Positions 35,062-44,587 of a DNA stretch of 64,000 nucleotides are shown piece after piece. Origin of the DNA: an uncultured Faecalicatena sp. (GTDB lineage: Bacteria > Bacillota > Clostridia > Lachnospirales > Lachnospiraceae); contig CABTYO010000007.1 in assembly GCA_902489075.1 (NCBI GenBank), positions 1-64,000 on the forward strand, in the 5' to 3' direction. Each line of letters begins with the position of its first letter. Positions within the stretch are counted from its first letter, which is position 1. The position numbers and the translations under genes are program-made. The notes below the pieces were generated by a model, which was not told where the DNA came from, did no database searches, and worked only from the letters and a program-made list of their open reading frames with translations.

Positions 35062-35646
35062 ATGACAGAAAGGGAGAAAATGCTGGCAGGCCAGCTTTAT
35101 GACTGCGGCGACAGTGAACTTTTGACACAATGGCATAAGGCGAAGGACTTGATCCGGGATTATAACTGCACGGATTCTGCCGACATAGAGAAGAAGGACA
35201 GCATCTTGCAGGAACTGCTTGGAGGGCGGGGAACGAACTTATGGATCACCGCTCCTTTCTTTGTCGATTATGGAAATAATATTTATTTTGGAAACAACTG
35301 TGAAGTGAATATGAACTGTACTTTTTTAGACGATAACAGGATCGTGATAGGAGATAATGCTTTGATTTCCCCCAATGTGCAGATCTATACCGCATTTCAT
35401 CCCACGAATGCAGCCGAACGTTTTGGAAAGGCGAAGGAGGACGGTTCCTTCGAATTCTGCAAGACGCAGACTGCGCCTGTGATTATTGGAGATAATGTAT
35501 GGATCGGCGGCGGTGCAATCATTATGCCCGGTGTGACCATCAGTGATAATGTGGTAATTGGCGCGGGAAGCGTCGTGACGAAAGATATCCCGGATAATGT
35601 GATCGCATATGGAAATCCCTGCCGTGTTGTCAGGGAAAACAAGTGA
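35062..35646 (+). CDS. Sugar O-acetyltransferase (maltose/galactoside acetyltransferase family)
   Basis: A 194-residue protein with the Maa/LacA layout. The N-terminal helical cap (MTEREKMLAGQLYDCGDSEL) is followed by a left-handed beta-helix of hexapeptide repeats (ISPNVQIYTAFHP, APVIIGDNVWIGGGAIIMPG, VVIGAGSVVTKDIPDNVI), with the catalytic His in YTAFHPTNA and the usual end GNPCRVVRE. It transfers acetyl from acetyl-CoA to a sugar hydroxyl, commonly as detoxification of non-metabolised sugars. TAAAGGAG precedes the ATG. It stands alone between a pseudogene and a terminator. Confidence 0.92.
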   Translation: MTEREKMLAGQLYDCGDSELLTQWHKAKDLIRDYNCTDSADIEKKDSILQELLGGRGTNLWITAPFFVDYGNNIYFGNNCEVNMNCTFLDDNRIVIGDNALISPNVQIYTAFHPTNAAERFGKAKEDGSFEFCKTQTAPVIIGDNVWIGGGAIIMPGVTISDNVVIGAGSVVTKDIPDNVIAYGNPCRVVRENK

Positions 35647-35681
35647 AAAATAAATAAAAAATAAATAGAAAGAACTTAAAG

Positions 35682-35716
35682 ATCTCAGAGAACTTGATAT
35701 TCTCTGGGATTTTTTA
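35682..35716 (+). terminator. Terminator behind the acetyltransferase
   Basis: ATCTCAGAGAA (35682-35692) and TTCTCTGGGAT (35700-35710) form an 11-bp stem with one G-T pair, a seven-base loop and a following TTTTTT run. Confidence 0.8.
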
Positions 35717-36093
35717 TTTGCCGTCCAAGGTACGTCCTACCAGGAATAAGTCTCGAATATGTCCTGGCAGTGAATTGGATTGTGAATATTCCTTTTGAAC
35801 ATTACCAGAATCGGAACAGGAATTTTCTCTAACTTTTTTCTTAAGAAAACCGAAAGAGAATAGATAAGAGAACTGCTTTGTGTTATCATCTAACAAGAAA
35901 GAGCAGGTGGCAGAGATGTTCAGGAAGTGGCCGGAAACGTGACACAGTGATCATCCGGCCCATTCTGCAGCGGCGTGAGGGAAACAGCAGTATCTGCCTG
36001 GTGCGCCAGCAGGAAATCGTAGATTTTGCAGTGGAATGGATACAGGAGAATAGAAAAGGATCAGAGAAATAAAGCGATCTGTTAAGCAGACAA
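35717..36093. other. Non-coding stretch of about 380 bp
   Basis: No convincing gene. A 64-codon frame beginning with TTG at 35878 (VRQQEIVDFAVEWIQENRKG at its end) lacks a ribosome site and any family match. Its last 20 residues look coding-like and may be a relic. No promoter could be assigned for the GDPD operon. Confidence 0.35.
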
Positions 36094-36123
36094 AAAAGTA
36101 CAGAACATAAAAGTACAGAACAT
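36094..36123. repeat. 15-bp tandem repeat 18 bp before the GDPD operon
   Basis: AAAAGTACAGAACAT occurs twice back to back (36094-36108 and 36109-36123). Direct repeats of this kind just before a coding start are typical of response-regulator or repressor sites; the response regulator at 38013 in the same operon is a candidate binder. Confidence 0.5.
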
Positions 36124-36140
36124 GAGAGGACGGTATCTGA

Positions 36141-37991
36141 ATGAACAAAAGGAAAATGTATATATCAGGGCAGGGATGTCTTGCGGTACTAAAGGTGGAG
36201 ACTTTTTTCAAGTTTGTCACATTCTTCGTGATCGGACCATTTTTAGACTGGATTTTCACTACCTGGGTCGTGGGAGACACTCCTGTATTTAATGAAGGTA
36301 TGTTCTTCAGTGTTCTGTCACCTTTGAATCTGGTTCTTACTCTGGTGCTTTTTCTTGCAGCTGCGTTGTGGTGCTATTATGAGATCAGCTGTCTGATCCA
36401 TGCCGTGTACTTTAGCAGGAGCGGGCAGAGGACCGGCCTTGAAGAGATTTTAAAGGGGTCCCGGGGGACCATGAAGGGGATGAAGCATATCTCAATTCTT
36501 CTGGCAGCTCTCTATTTTGTGCTGTTCCTGCCACTGGTCCATGCCGGGTACTTAAATTCCCTTGTCCCGAAGGTTGAAATTCCCAGATTTGTAATCGGTG
36601 AACTGAACCGCACCAGCATAGGGAGTCTGGGGGTATATGCGATTCGCGCAGGATACCTCATACTGTTTATGGCACTGGCTCTTGTGCCGCCTGCCATGGC
36701 GCTGAAAAACATAAACTTTGTAAAGGCCGTGAAGCAGAATTTTGCGTGGTACCGTCTGATCAGCTGGGTGGATAAGATAAAACTCTGGGCAGCGTTTCTT
36801 CTGTGGTTTTTCGTGGAAAGCTGGCTTTTGGACATGCTGCAGGGAAGAATGATTCAAAACCAGGACTTTAATTTGTCAGTACTGAAATATTTCCTGCGTT
36901 CACAGTCTTACCGGACAGGTCTTTTGTACTGGCTTCTCATTGCACTTCTTCAGTGTGTGGCAATGACGTTTATATATCTGCTGATACTTGGTATTTTGGA
37001 AAAGTATCAGGAACTTCCGGCTGTCCCGTATCCTGAAAATGATACAGAAGTCTTGAAGCGTACGGCGCAGACGGCCAAAGGAGGCGGAAAGCTTCTTATC
37101 AGGGCAGGAAAAAAGTTCTGGAATTCGAGAAAGCATAAAAAACTCTGGGCAGGGTTTATATTTCTGCTTGCGGCAGCGGCGGTCATCGGATACTTTAATG
37201 AAGCGCCACTGATTCACCAGCCATGGGCAATTGGGCACAGAGGATGTGATTATGAAGTGGAAAATACCATAGAAGCCGTGGAGGCTGCTGCAGATTACGG
37301 AGCTGATTATGCAGAGATTGATATCCAGCTTTCCAAAGATGGGGTTCCCATGGTGATTCATGACGAAGATCTTCAAAGGCTGGCCGGGGTATCTGACAAG
37401 GTGGAGAATCTTTCAGCAGCCCAGCTTAAGGAGCTGACAGTGACTTCCAATGGAAAAGAAGGGAAAATACCGACTTTTGAGGAAATGATTCAGGCGGCAC
37501 AAAAGACTGGAAATAAGATCGGACTGCTGGTTGAACTGAAACCTACGGCGGATAATAAGGAGGAGCTTGTCAGCAAGACGATTGAAACGGTAGAAAAGTG
37601 CCACGCCCAGGATCAGTGTGTGTTCATGTCACTGGATTATGTAAGTGTATACCTGCTAAAGGGGGAACGCCCGAAATGGTGGGTGGGCTACTGCATTTAC
37701 GGCGGAGCAGGGAAAATTGAGGACGCTGTCTGGGAATACAACATTGATTTCCTGGCTGTAGAGGAAGGGCTTGCAAGCAACCGTTTTATGGAGCGGGCGC
37801 GAAACAGCTGGCTTCCTGTGTATATCTGGACTTCCGATAATTATGATGATATGCAGAATTATCTCCAGATGGGGGCATCCGGGATTATTACCAATCTTCC
37901 TGACCTTGCCAGAACGCAGATAGATAAATATATGAAGAATCATCGGGAGTATTATGTCCACGAAGGAAAAGGGTATCCAAAGGAAAAATAA
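36141..37991 (+). CDS. Membrane glycerophosphodiester phosphodiesterase
   Basis: A 616-residue protein. The first 345 residues hold about eight transmembrane helices of the GPDPase_memb type (for example FFKFVTFFVIGPFLDWIF, LVLTLVLFLAAALWCYY, LYFVLFLPLVHAGYL). Residues about 365-605 form a GDPD barrel with AIGHRGCDYEVENT (catalytic His and Arg), AEIDIQLSKDGVPMVIHD (Glu/Asp metal ligands and second His) and the late WTSDNYDDM. It hydrolyses glycerophosphodiesters, likely from membrane lipid or lipoteichoic-acid turnover, at the membrane. The regulator gene starts about 20 bp after its stop, so it appears to be the first gene of the module B operon. Confidence 0.88.
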   Translation: MNKRKMYISGQGCLAVLKVETFFKFVTFFVIGPFLDWIFTTWVVGDTPVFNEGMFFSVLSPLNLVLTLVLFLAAALWCYYEISCLIHAVYFSRSGQRTGLEEILKGSRGTMKGMKHISILLAALYFVLFLPLVHAGYLNSLVPKVEIPRFVIGELNRTSIGSLGVYAIRAGYLILFMALALVPPAMALKNINFVKAVKQNFAWYRLISWVDKIKLWAAFLLWFFVESWLLDMLQGRMIQNQDFNLSVLKYFLRSQSYRTGLLYWLLIALLQCVAMTFIYLLILGILEKYQELPAVPYPENDTEVLKRTAQTAKGGGKLLIRAGKKFWNSRKHKKLWAGFIFLLAAAAVIGYFNEAPLIHQPWAIGHRGCDYEVENTIEAVEAAADYGADYAEIDIQLSKDGVPMVIHDEDLQRLAGVSDKVENLSAAQLKELTVTSNGKEGKIPTFEEMIQAAQKTGNKIGLLVELKPTADNKEELVSKTIETVEKCHAQDQCVFMSLDYVSVYLLKGERPKWWVGYCIYGGAGKIEDAVWEYNIDFLAVEEGLASNRFMERARNSWLPVYIWTSDNYDDMQNYLQMGASGIITNLPDLARTQIDKYMKNHREYYVHEGKGYPKEK

Positions 37992-38012
37992 ATTTAAAGG
38001 AAAATGACGATC

Positions 38013-38699
38013 ATGGAACGTATATTAGTAGTAGAGGACGATCTGGCCCTGAATGCAGGGCTTTGTTTTGAACTGGATGCGGCAGGATACGCTTCTGTCC
38101 CGGCCTATAACTGCCGGAAAGCACAGTACCTGACTGCGACGGAAGAGTTTTCACTGGTCCTGCTGGATGTGAATCTGCCAGATGGGAACGGGTTTGACCT
38201 GTGCAGGGATATCAAGGCAGAGCGCCCGGAGCTTCCTGTAGTATTTCTGACAGCAAACGATCTGGAAAAAGATGTATTAAATGGTCTGGATCTTGGAGCG
38301 GAGGATTATATTACCAAGCCATTCAGCACGAATGTTCTGATAAAGAAGATCGGAATTCTGTTAAGACGTGGTCAAAGGACAGTGACACCGGGGACTGCAT
38401 TTGACGATGGATACCTGCTTCTGGATCTGGAGAATATGGTTGCACTGCGGGGCGGAGAAAAGGTCACGATCACGCCGAATGAATATAAAATCCTGCGTCT
38501 GCTGATTGCAAATGCCGGAAATATCGTCAGCAGACAGAGCATTTTGGAGAAGGTGTTTGACAGTGTGGAGAATTATATTGACGATCATGCCCTGACTGTG
38601 AACATCAACCGCCTCAGGAATAAAATAGAAGATGGGAATCATACGTATATCAAAACAATCCGTGGGATGGGCTATGCCTGGATTGGAGGAAAAGCATGA
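38013..38699 (+). CDS. OmpR-family response regulator (module B)
   Basis: A 228-residue regulator. The receiver has acidic pair ED at 8-9, phospho-acceptor Asp52 in LVLLDVNLPDGNG and Lys in EDYITKPFS. The C-terminal winged helix ends YIKTIRGMGYAWIGG. MERILVVEDD at 38013 matches the family. An ATG at 38004 is also in frame, and the AAAGG ribosome site at 37996-38000 is slightly too close to one and too far from the other, so three extra N-terminal residues are possible. The stop overlaps the kinase start by four bases. It is expected to control the ABC genes that follow and perhaps the operon itself through the repeats at 36094. Confidence 0.9.
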   Translation: MERILVVEDDLALNAGLCFELDAAGYASVPAYNCRKAQYLTATEEFSLVLLDVNLPDGNGFDLCRDIKAERPELPVVFLTANDLEKDVLNGLDLGAEDYITKPFSTNVLIKKIGILLRRGQRTVTPGTAFDDGYLLLDLENMVALRGGEKVTITPNEYKILRLLIANAGNIVSRQSILEKVFDSVENYIDDHALTVNINRLRNKIEDGNHTYIKTIRGMGYAWIGGKA

Positions 38700-39739
38700 T
38701 TCAGTCTTCGGAATTAAAAGTGAGGACATGGGTTCCCGTGTCGATTTCTCTTTTTTTACTGGCACTTATATATGCCGGACTGTGGTATTTCCTGCCGGAC
38801 CCGTCACCGCGTCATCTGATTTTTGCAGGAGTGGTGCTTCTGTTTCTGACCAGTGCCATATGGACACAATACCTGCGCCGCAAGACGCTTCTGTTCACAG
38901 ATTCGATCTGTGATATGATGGAGCAGCTCAGCCGCGGCAACGCCAGTATGCCTCCCATCGATGTCTGTGACAATGGGGCAGATACACGTATTATGGAGAG
39001 CCTCTACCGTTATTATGAGGTCATGAGTGACAGACAGAATGACAGCATTCAGGCAAAACAGGAGATTCAGGAGATCATTTCCGACATTTCCCATCAGGTG
39101 AAGACTCCGATCGCCAATGTAAAGATCTATACCAATATTCTGCGTCAGCATGAGCTGGATGCAGATAAGAAGCATGAATTCTTCGACCTCCTGGATGGTC
39201 AGGTGGAAAAACTGGATTTTCTCTTACAGTCCATGATCAAGATGTCCCGTCTGGAAACCGGAATTGTCAAATTAGAGGTTGTGCCGGGCACTGTCCAGGA
39301 TACCGTGATGCAGGCCATGAATGTGGTTCTGATGAAAGCAGAAGAGAAGCAGATTGAACTGTCTGCAGATTGTCCCGCTGATTTAAGAGCACAGCATGAT
39401 CCCAAATGGACGGCCGAGGCACTTGGGAACCTTTTGGATAATGCTGTCAAGTATACACCGCCGGGTGGAAAGGTGTCCGTTCAGGTGCGGCACTGGGAAT
39501 ATTATGTGAGGATTGATATTATAGACAATGGAATTGGAATTCCAGAGGAACATTATCACGATATCTTTAAGCGGTTTTACCGTATGGAGGAGGTATCCCG
39601 GGAAGAAGGCGTGGGAATCGGGCTTTATCTGGCACGCGAAATCATTACTTATGAAAGAGGATATATCAGTGTGAAATCAACGCCTGGTCAGGGAACGACA
39701 TTTTCCGTGTACCTGCCGGCTGTAAACGACACGAAGTGA
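38696..39739 (+). CDS. Intramembrane-sensing histidine kinase (module B)
   Basis: A 347-residue kinase. Two N-terminal helices (about 13-32 and 40-57) are separated by only seven residues, so there is almost no extracellular sensor, the BceS-type intramembrane-sensing layout. HisKA has His133 in ISDISHQVKTPIANV. The ATPase domain shows NLLDNAVKYTPPGG, IIDNGIGIP, FKRFYRMEE and GIGLYLAREI. Kinases of this type take their cue from a partner ABC permease during peptide-antibiotic attack, and a matching transporter lies 63 bp downstream. The start codon overlaps the regulator stop. Confidence 0.9.
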   Translation: MIQSSELKVRTWVPVSISLFLLALIYAGLWYFLPDPSPRHLIFAGVVLLFLTSAIWTQYLRRKTLLFTDSICDMMEQLSRGNASMPPIDVCDNGADTRIMESLYRYYEVMSDRQNDSIQAKQEIQEIISDISHQVKTPIANVKIYTNILRQHELDADKKHEFFDLLDGQVEKLDFLLQSMIKMSRLETGIVKLEVVPGTVQDTVMQAMNVVLMKAEEKQIELSADCPADLRAQHDPKWTAEALGNLLDNAVKYTPPGGKVSVQVRHWEYYVRIDIIDNGIGIPEEHYHDIFKRFYRMEEVSREEGVGIGLYLAREIITYERGYISVKSTPGQGTTFSVYLPAVNDTK

Positions 39740-39808
39740 CCTTATGAAACATCTGCCAGTTAGCCTGGCCTATATTATAAAAATCAGACATCAGGAGAGA
39801 ACTTGTTT

Positions 39809-40474
39809 ATGAATGTATTAGAAACACATCATCTGACTAAAATTTTTAAAGACGGTGCAAGTGAGATCTGCGCCTTAAACGATGTAAATCTGACCATTGA
39901 GAAGTCCACATTTAACGCCGTGGTGGGAACCAGCGGAAGTGGAAAGACGACGCTGATCAACATGCTGGGCGGGCTGGATACGCCGACGGAAGGTACAGTT
40001 ACTATCGATGGAACGGTAATCACCGGGATGAAAGACCGGGAGCTGTCGGTTTTCCGGCGGAAAAAGCTGGGAATCATTTTCCAGAACTATAATCTGGTCC
40101 CTACGCTCAATATCTATGAAAATATCGTGTTCCCAATAGATCTGGATGGCCGCCGAGTGGACAAGCCTTTCGTGGAGGAAATCGTGCAGATCCTAAAGCT
40201 TAAGGACCGCCTTTTTGATTATCCGCATCAGCTTTCGGGTGGTCAGCAGCAGCGTGTGGCGATTGCAAGGGCGCTTGCTGCCAAGCCGTCTGTGATACTG
40301 GCCGATGAGCCGACAGGCAGCCTGGATTCTAAGAACAGTCAGAGTATTGCAGGGCTTTTGAAGGAATGTGTGGATACATTCAAACAGACACTGGTCATGA
40401 TTACCCATAATCTGGAACTGGCACAGCTTGCCGACCGGGTGATTCGTATGGAAGACGGACAGATCCGGGAATAG
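39809..40474 (+). CDS. ABC transporter ATP-binding protein, BceA/MacB type (module B)
   Basis: A 221-residue ATPase with Walker A GTSGSGKTT, Q-loop FQNYNLVP, signature LSGGQQQRVAIARAL, Walker B VILADEPTGSLDS and MITHN. A TTG at 39803 is in frame, but AGGAGA at 39793-39798 is about ten bases from ATG 39809, which is preferred. The permease starts 12 bp later. It powers the FtsX-type permease, probably in peptide-antibiotic detoxification and signalling to the module B kinase (inference). Confidence 0.92.
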   Translation: MNVLETHHLTKIFKDGASEICALNDVNLTIEKSTFNAVVGTSGSGKTTLINMLGGLDTPTEGTVTIDGTVITGMKDRELSVFRRKKLGIIFQNYNLVPTLNIYENIVFPIDLDGRRVDKPFVEEIVQILKLKDRLFDYPHQLSGGQQQRVAIARALAAKPSVILADEPTGSLDSKNSQSIAGLLKECVDTFKQTLVMITHNLELAQLADRVIRMEDGQIRE

Positions 40475-40486
40475 GGGGCGTGCAGT

Positions 40487-43027
40487 ATGTTTGAGAAGAT
40501 CAATTCAAAAGTATGCCGGAAACTGGCACTGCGCGAGATACGTTTTCATAAGGCACGCAGTATCCTGACAATTCTCGTCGCAGTCCTGGAGGCTGCGATT
40601 TTTTCCTTTGTCCTGTTTCTGGCATCCACAGAGCAGGCGGGGTATGAACACCAGATCCGCGGCCTGTCGAATACCCAGGTGGATATTCTTTTTACCGGGC
40701 TGACAAAAGAACAGGCAGAGACACTTTCAGAGCAGAGGAACGTGAAAGCGGCACCCTGGTATCAACCCATCGGGACGGTATCGGATGAGGGTGTCAGTTA
40801 TCAGCTTGCTCCTTATTCGAAGGAGTATGCACCTACGGCAGGAGCGGTCGTGAGCCGGGGGAGGCTGCCAAAGAAGGCGGACGAGATTGCCATGGAAGTT
40901 CAGGCGGCCTATGCACTGGGCGGTACCAGCAGGATCGGAGATCGGATTTCCCTTCTCATGATTCCGGAACAGGGCGGGGAGCCTGTGGAGCAGGAATTTA
41001 CACTGACGGGCACCTGGGATTCCGACATGTATTCCAATCTTATGTGGGTGTCGGAGGAACTGGCGGATCAGTTCCCTCAGCCAAAAGATGCTGCCAATGT
41101 AACGGCAGGGGTCAGTCTCTGGCGTACCTGGCATATAGAAGAGCGGGCGGAGAAGCTGGCGCAGACCATCGGCGTGACAGAGCAGCAGTATATGGTGAAT
41201 GCGGTTTTTGAGAAGGATCAGGCAAAACGTATCACCGATAATGTCAATCCCATCCGCAGCAATATTCCCTTTGTTTTTTTGTGTGGTTTTCTGATGTTTT
41301 TTTCCATCTTCCAGATGATGCTGGAGCTGGACATCCGTTTTTACGGACGCATGAAGACCATCGGCATGACGCCTCAGCAGATGAGGTTTGTGGTATATCA
41401 CTGGGTGGGACTGCTGGTATCATGCAGTGTTCCCGCGGGCTGGCTTTTAGGCTACGGGCTGACACAGTGGGTTTCTGATACCTTTATATTAAGTGGAAAT
41501 GAGAGTCTGGGCCTGAATATTGTTCTTCACTGGTATGACTTTGCCTTCTCGCTTCTGGGAACATGGATCACCGTCTTTCTGGCGGCATTGTGGCCTGCAT
41601 GGAAGGTCAGCCATATGAGTCCTTCCCTTGCGTTACATGATACAGAGCATGCGCGCCGGGGAAAAAAGAGCAGGGCTTCTTCTAAGGTTTCACACCGCCC
41701 CAATTCGCTGCTTCGCCTTGCTTTGAAAGGAATGTACCGCCAGAAAGGACGGCTGGCATTTGCACTGGCAGTGCTGGTAATGTCAGCGGCATTTGCAAGT
41801 GTGGTGGCGGTGCAGTATACCAGCTATGACATGGAAAAGTATGTATCGAACAGGTTTTCTTTTGACTATCTGGTCAAAGGGGATGGGCAGAAATATAATG
41901 TGTTTTATGATCCGGATGACCACAGCCTGACACCGGAATTGTATGAACGGTTAAGTGAGGCAGTGGGAGAGGAGAATATCAGCAGGATTTATTATGCAGA
42001 GACGAAAATCAGGCTTACGGATTCTCTATGGAAGGAAATCGTGGATTATTATGAACGGAACCTGGAGTATTACCAGGACTATCTGCAGTATGTGGGATTT
42101 GAGGAAGCTTTTCGTGAGTTGAAAGAAGAACACATGATAACAACTGTGGTCTATGGCGTGGAACAGGATTATATGCGGGTGATGACCAGTGAGAGGTTCC
42201 GGCTGTCCGGAAATTATGATCAGGAACTGTTTGAAAATAAGCCATGGGTCTATCTGGCAGGAATGAATAAGAATACGATGACCCAGGATGACGATTATGA
42301 CCAGCCGCTCCCGGATGAAGGGAGTGTTCTGTCGGTAGATGGAGTGGAGTATACGGTGATGGGGACTGCCCATCGGCCTTATAACTCCATGTTCGTAAAA
42401 CCGGATGCCGGATTCTATCTGGAATGTTATTTATCAAAAGACAACTTCTGGAAACAATATCCGGGCCGTTCGCCTGTGGAGCTGGTCATCAGTGCACCGG
42501 ATGGGCAGGAGGAAGAGATAGCACAGATTGTCGGGACTTACCAGGAAGAAAACGGGTATAACTATTATACCCTTTCCAGGCAGCTCTATTATGACGGAGG
42601 GAGAGCATCCATATGGACAATGCTGGGTCCCGGGATCATTTTGAGTGCAGTTCTTCTTTTGATTGCTCTGCTGGGATTCATCAACCTGATTCTCCACAGA
42701 ACCCTGGCACGCAGCAGGGAGTTTGCAGTTTACCGCAGCCTGGGCATGGGACGCGGGGAGCTTCTGAAACTGCTGATTTATGAGAATGTGATATTTACGG
42801 TCATAGCCGGGATTTTGGTCTATGGAGCATCGCTGCTCGCTGCCGGGCCGCTGTTTGAGTACATAGATGGAGTGACTTTAGACTGGTGGTATACGTATCA
42901 TTTCACACTGGCACCGGTACATGTGCTGATGGTGACGCTGTTGATACTGGCAGGGGTGCTGCCTGTCTTCTGCGTGCATTTTACAGAGAGGGAGAGTATC
43001 ACGCGGAGGCTGAAGAAAGAGGAGTAG
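40487..43027 (+). CDS. FtsX-family ABC transporter permease (module B)
   Basis: An 846-residue double-FtsX permease. It has an N-terminal anchor helix (about 22-45), a large outer domain, helices around 265-285, 310-330 and 355-375 with RMKTIGMTPQQM, a middle anchor near 425, a second outer domain rich in Tyr and acidic residues (YYERNLEYYQDYLQYVG), and three final helices with FAVYRSLGMGRGELLKLL. The cytoplasmic A-V-Y-R-S-L-G-M loop is the coupling element for the MacB-like ATPase. It is the last gene of module B and is followed by a weak hairpin at 43066. Confidence 0.88.
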   Translation: MFEKINSKVCRKLALREIRFHKARSILTILVAVLEAAIFSFVLFLASTEQAGYEHQIRGLSNTQVDILFTGLTKEQAETLSEQRNVKAAPWYQPIGTVSDEGVSYQLAPYSKEYAPTAGAVVSRGRLPKKADEIAMEVQAAYALGGTSRIGDRISLLMIPEQGGEPVEQEFTLTGTWDSDMYSNLMWVSEELADQFPQPKDAANVTAGVSLWRTWHIEERAEKLAQTIGVTEQQYMVNAVFEKDQAKRITDNVNPIRSNIPFVFLCGFLMFFSIFQMMLELDIRFYGRMKTIGMTPQQMRFVVYHWVGLLVSCSVPAGWLLGYGLTQWVSDTFILSGNESLGLNIVLHWYDFAFSLLGTWITVFLAALWPAWKVSHMSPSLALHDTEHARRGKKSRASSKVSHRPNSLLRLALKGMYRQKGRLAFALAVLVMSAAFASVVAVQYTSYDMEKYVSNRFSFDYLVKGDGQKYNVFYDPDDHSLTPELYERLSEAVGEENISRIYYAETKIRLTDSLWKEIVDYYERNLEYYQDYLQYVGFEEAFRELKEEHMITTVVYGVEQDYMRVMTSERFRLSGNYDQELFENKPWVYLAGMNKNTMTQDDDYDQPLPDEGSVLSVDGVEYTVMGTAHRPYNSMFVKPDAGFYLECYLSKDNFWKQYPGRSPVELVISAPDGQEEEIAQIVGTYQEENGYNYYTLSRQLYYDGGRASIWTMLGPGIILSAVLLLIALLGFINLILHRTLARSREFAVYRSLGMGRGELLKLLIYENVIFTVIAGILVYGASLLAAGPLFEYIDGVTLDWWYTYHFTLAPVHVLMVTLLILAGVLPVFCVHFTERESITRRLKKEE

Positions 43028-43065
43028 GAAATTTTCATAATAAAAGAATTTGAATTTAGGATACC

Positions 43066-43097
43066 AGGCAGTTATTAGGATGATAACTGCCTGTTCT
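43066..43097 (+). terminator. Weak terminator after module B
   Basis: The perfect 10-bp stem AGGCAGTTAT (43066-43075) / ATAACTGCCT (43083-43092) is followed only by GTTCTTA, so termination may be partial. Confidence 0.5.
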
Positions 43098-43172
43098 TAT
43101 GAATAAAACATTATAAGGATGGAAATGATAAAAATATATTTAACGGAAAAATCTCTAAATAACCTAATTGAA

Positions 43173-43201
43173 TTGACTAAAATTAAAAATCAAATTATAA
43201 T
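43173..43201 (+). promoter_or_regulatory. Sigma-A promoter of the RloA/RloB-like pair
   Basis: TTGACT (43173-43178), a 17-base A+T-rich spacer and a perfect TATAAT (43196-43201), 25 bp before the ATPase start. This near-consensus promoter shows that the two-gene unit is transcribed independently of module B. Confidence 0.8.
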
Positions 43202-43226
43202 GAAGTAAAATAGGAGGTGTAAAAGG

Positions 43227-44585
43227 ATGTTAGTAAAAATCAGTATAGAAAATTTTAAGTCATTCGACAATGCCGTCGAACTTACTATGATCTCATCAAA
43301 TAAGATTCGTACAAATGCGAGTCATAGAGTTAAGATAAAAAGTACACAGATATTAAAATATGGTGTTGTTTATGGCGCAAATGCCTCTGGAAAGACAAAT
43401 CTTGTAGAGTTCTTTCGTTTTTTCAAAGAGTGTGTACAGATAGGAATTCCGATGGAAGCAATGCAGATGTTTTGCAAGAACAGACAGGAAAATAAGGAAA
43501 AAGAGAGTCATTTTGAACTACAGATTACGGTAGGGGATAAGTTCTATGCATACGGTTTTTCTGCAATATTGAGCAGAAGAAAAATTACGGAAGAATGGCT
43601 GTATGAACTTTATCAGAACGGTACAGCACGCCGTCTCTTTGAACGGGAGGGCAGCAAGCGTCCTGTATTGGATGAGTCTGTTACATTAAGCAATGCTGAA
43701 AAAAATAGATTTGAGATATATGCGGACGATTTTTCAGGTAACGAGTCTTCATTATTCTTAACAGAAATGAATAGAGGGAAAAAATATGGAACTCGCTCTA
43801 AATTAATGTTTTTTAGGGATGTATACGATTGGATTAAGAATCATATTGTAATTATTACACCGAACACGCCTTTAATTGATCTGGAATATTACTATGATGA
43901 GGATTCTCTTTTGCTGATTAACAAATTAATAGAAACCTTTGATACTGGTATCAACCAGGTCAAGATAGAAGAGATCAGTTTAGATGAACTGGCAAATGCT
44001 ATGCCAAAACCTGTTTTTGAGAAGGTAATGCAACATATAAAGAGTAGGATTGGGAATCAGGAAAATCCCTCCTTCCGCATGACTATGCGTTCGAATGAAA
44101 GCTTTTTCAATATAGAAGCCAAGGATCATGATGAACCAAAGGTAACAACAATTAAACTGCATCACAATAGATCTTTTTATGATTTTAGCTTTGAGGAAGA
44201 ATCTGATGGAACCCGCAGGCTCTTTGAATTAATGGATATGCTGTTAAATCAAAGGGACGATATTCTCTATGTTGTTGATGAATTGGAAAGAAGTCTTCAT
44301 CCGAAATTAACAGAACACTTTCTTCAGCTTTTTATGCAGCTTCATAAAGAACAGCGCATGCAGTTACTCTTTACAACACATGAATCCTCCATAATGGATC
44401 AGGCAATATTCAGGCGGGATGAGATATGGTTTATCGAGCGCGACAACGATAATGCCAGCGTAATTTATTCACTGGACCGTTTCAAAGAAAGATATGATAA
44501 GGTACTTAGCAAGGCATATCTTGAAGGTCGATATGGAGCCATTCCAGTTTTCACATCTTTTGAATTTGCAGGAGAGGGGGAATAG
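43227..44585 (+). CDS. RloA-like AAA (ABC-type) ATPase, putative phage-defence component
   Basis: A 452-residue soluble ATPase of the AAA_15/AAA_21 (SMC/OLD-like) group. It starts with the strand ISIENFKSFDNAVELTM and Walker A YGANASGKTN (residues about 50-57). A helical, A+T-rich middle section follows, then the signature EESDGTRRLFELMDML, Walker B LYVVDELERSLHP, and the switch His in LLFTTHESSIMDQ. It matches the ATPase half of RloA/RloB and AbiL-type two-gene systems. The partner gene starts two bases after its stop. AGGAGG precedes the ATG. Codon use is more A+T-rich than in flanking transporter genes, suggesting transfer. Confidence 0.82.
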   Translation: MLVKISIENFKSFDNAVELTMISSNKIRTNASHRVKIKSTQILKYGVVYGANASGKTNLVEFFRFFKECVQIGIPMEAMQMFCKNRQENKEKESHFELQITVGDKFYAYGFSAILSRRKITEEWLYELYQNGTARRLFEREGSKRPVLDESVTLSNAEKNRFEIYADDFSGNESSLFLTEMNRGKKYGTRSKLMFFRDVYDWIKNHIVIITPNTPLIDLEYYYDEDSLLLINKLIETFDTGINQVKIEEISLDELANAMPKPVFEKVMQHIKSRIGNQENPSFRMTMRSNESFFNIEAKDHDEPKVTTIKLHHNRSFYDFSFEEESDGTRRLFELMDMLLNQRDDILYVVDELERSLHPKLTEHFLQLFMQLHKEQRMQLLFTTHESSIMDQAIFRRDEIWFIERDNDNASVIYSLDRFKERYDKVLSKAYLEGRYGAIPVFTSFEFAGEGE

Positions 44586-44587
44586 AT

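Noticed and set aside
35878..36072. 64-codon plus-strand frame before the GDPD gene
   Set aside because: Begins with TTG, has no ribosome site and matches nothing known; kept only as a note on the intergenic region.
36094..36123. CRISPR array
   Set aside because: Only two adjacent 15-bp repeats with no spacers; no repeat-spacer series or cas genes exist anywhere in the window.
40727..41401. 224-codon minus-strand open frame
   Set aside because: Lies entirely inside the FtsX permease gene of module B, rich in His/Arg/Pro as expected for a reverse-strand shadow, and has no ribosome site.
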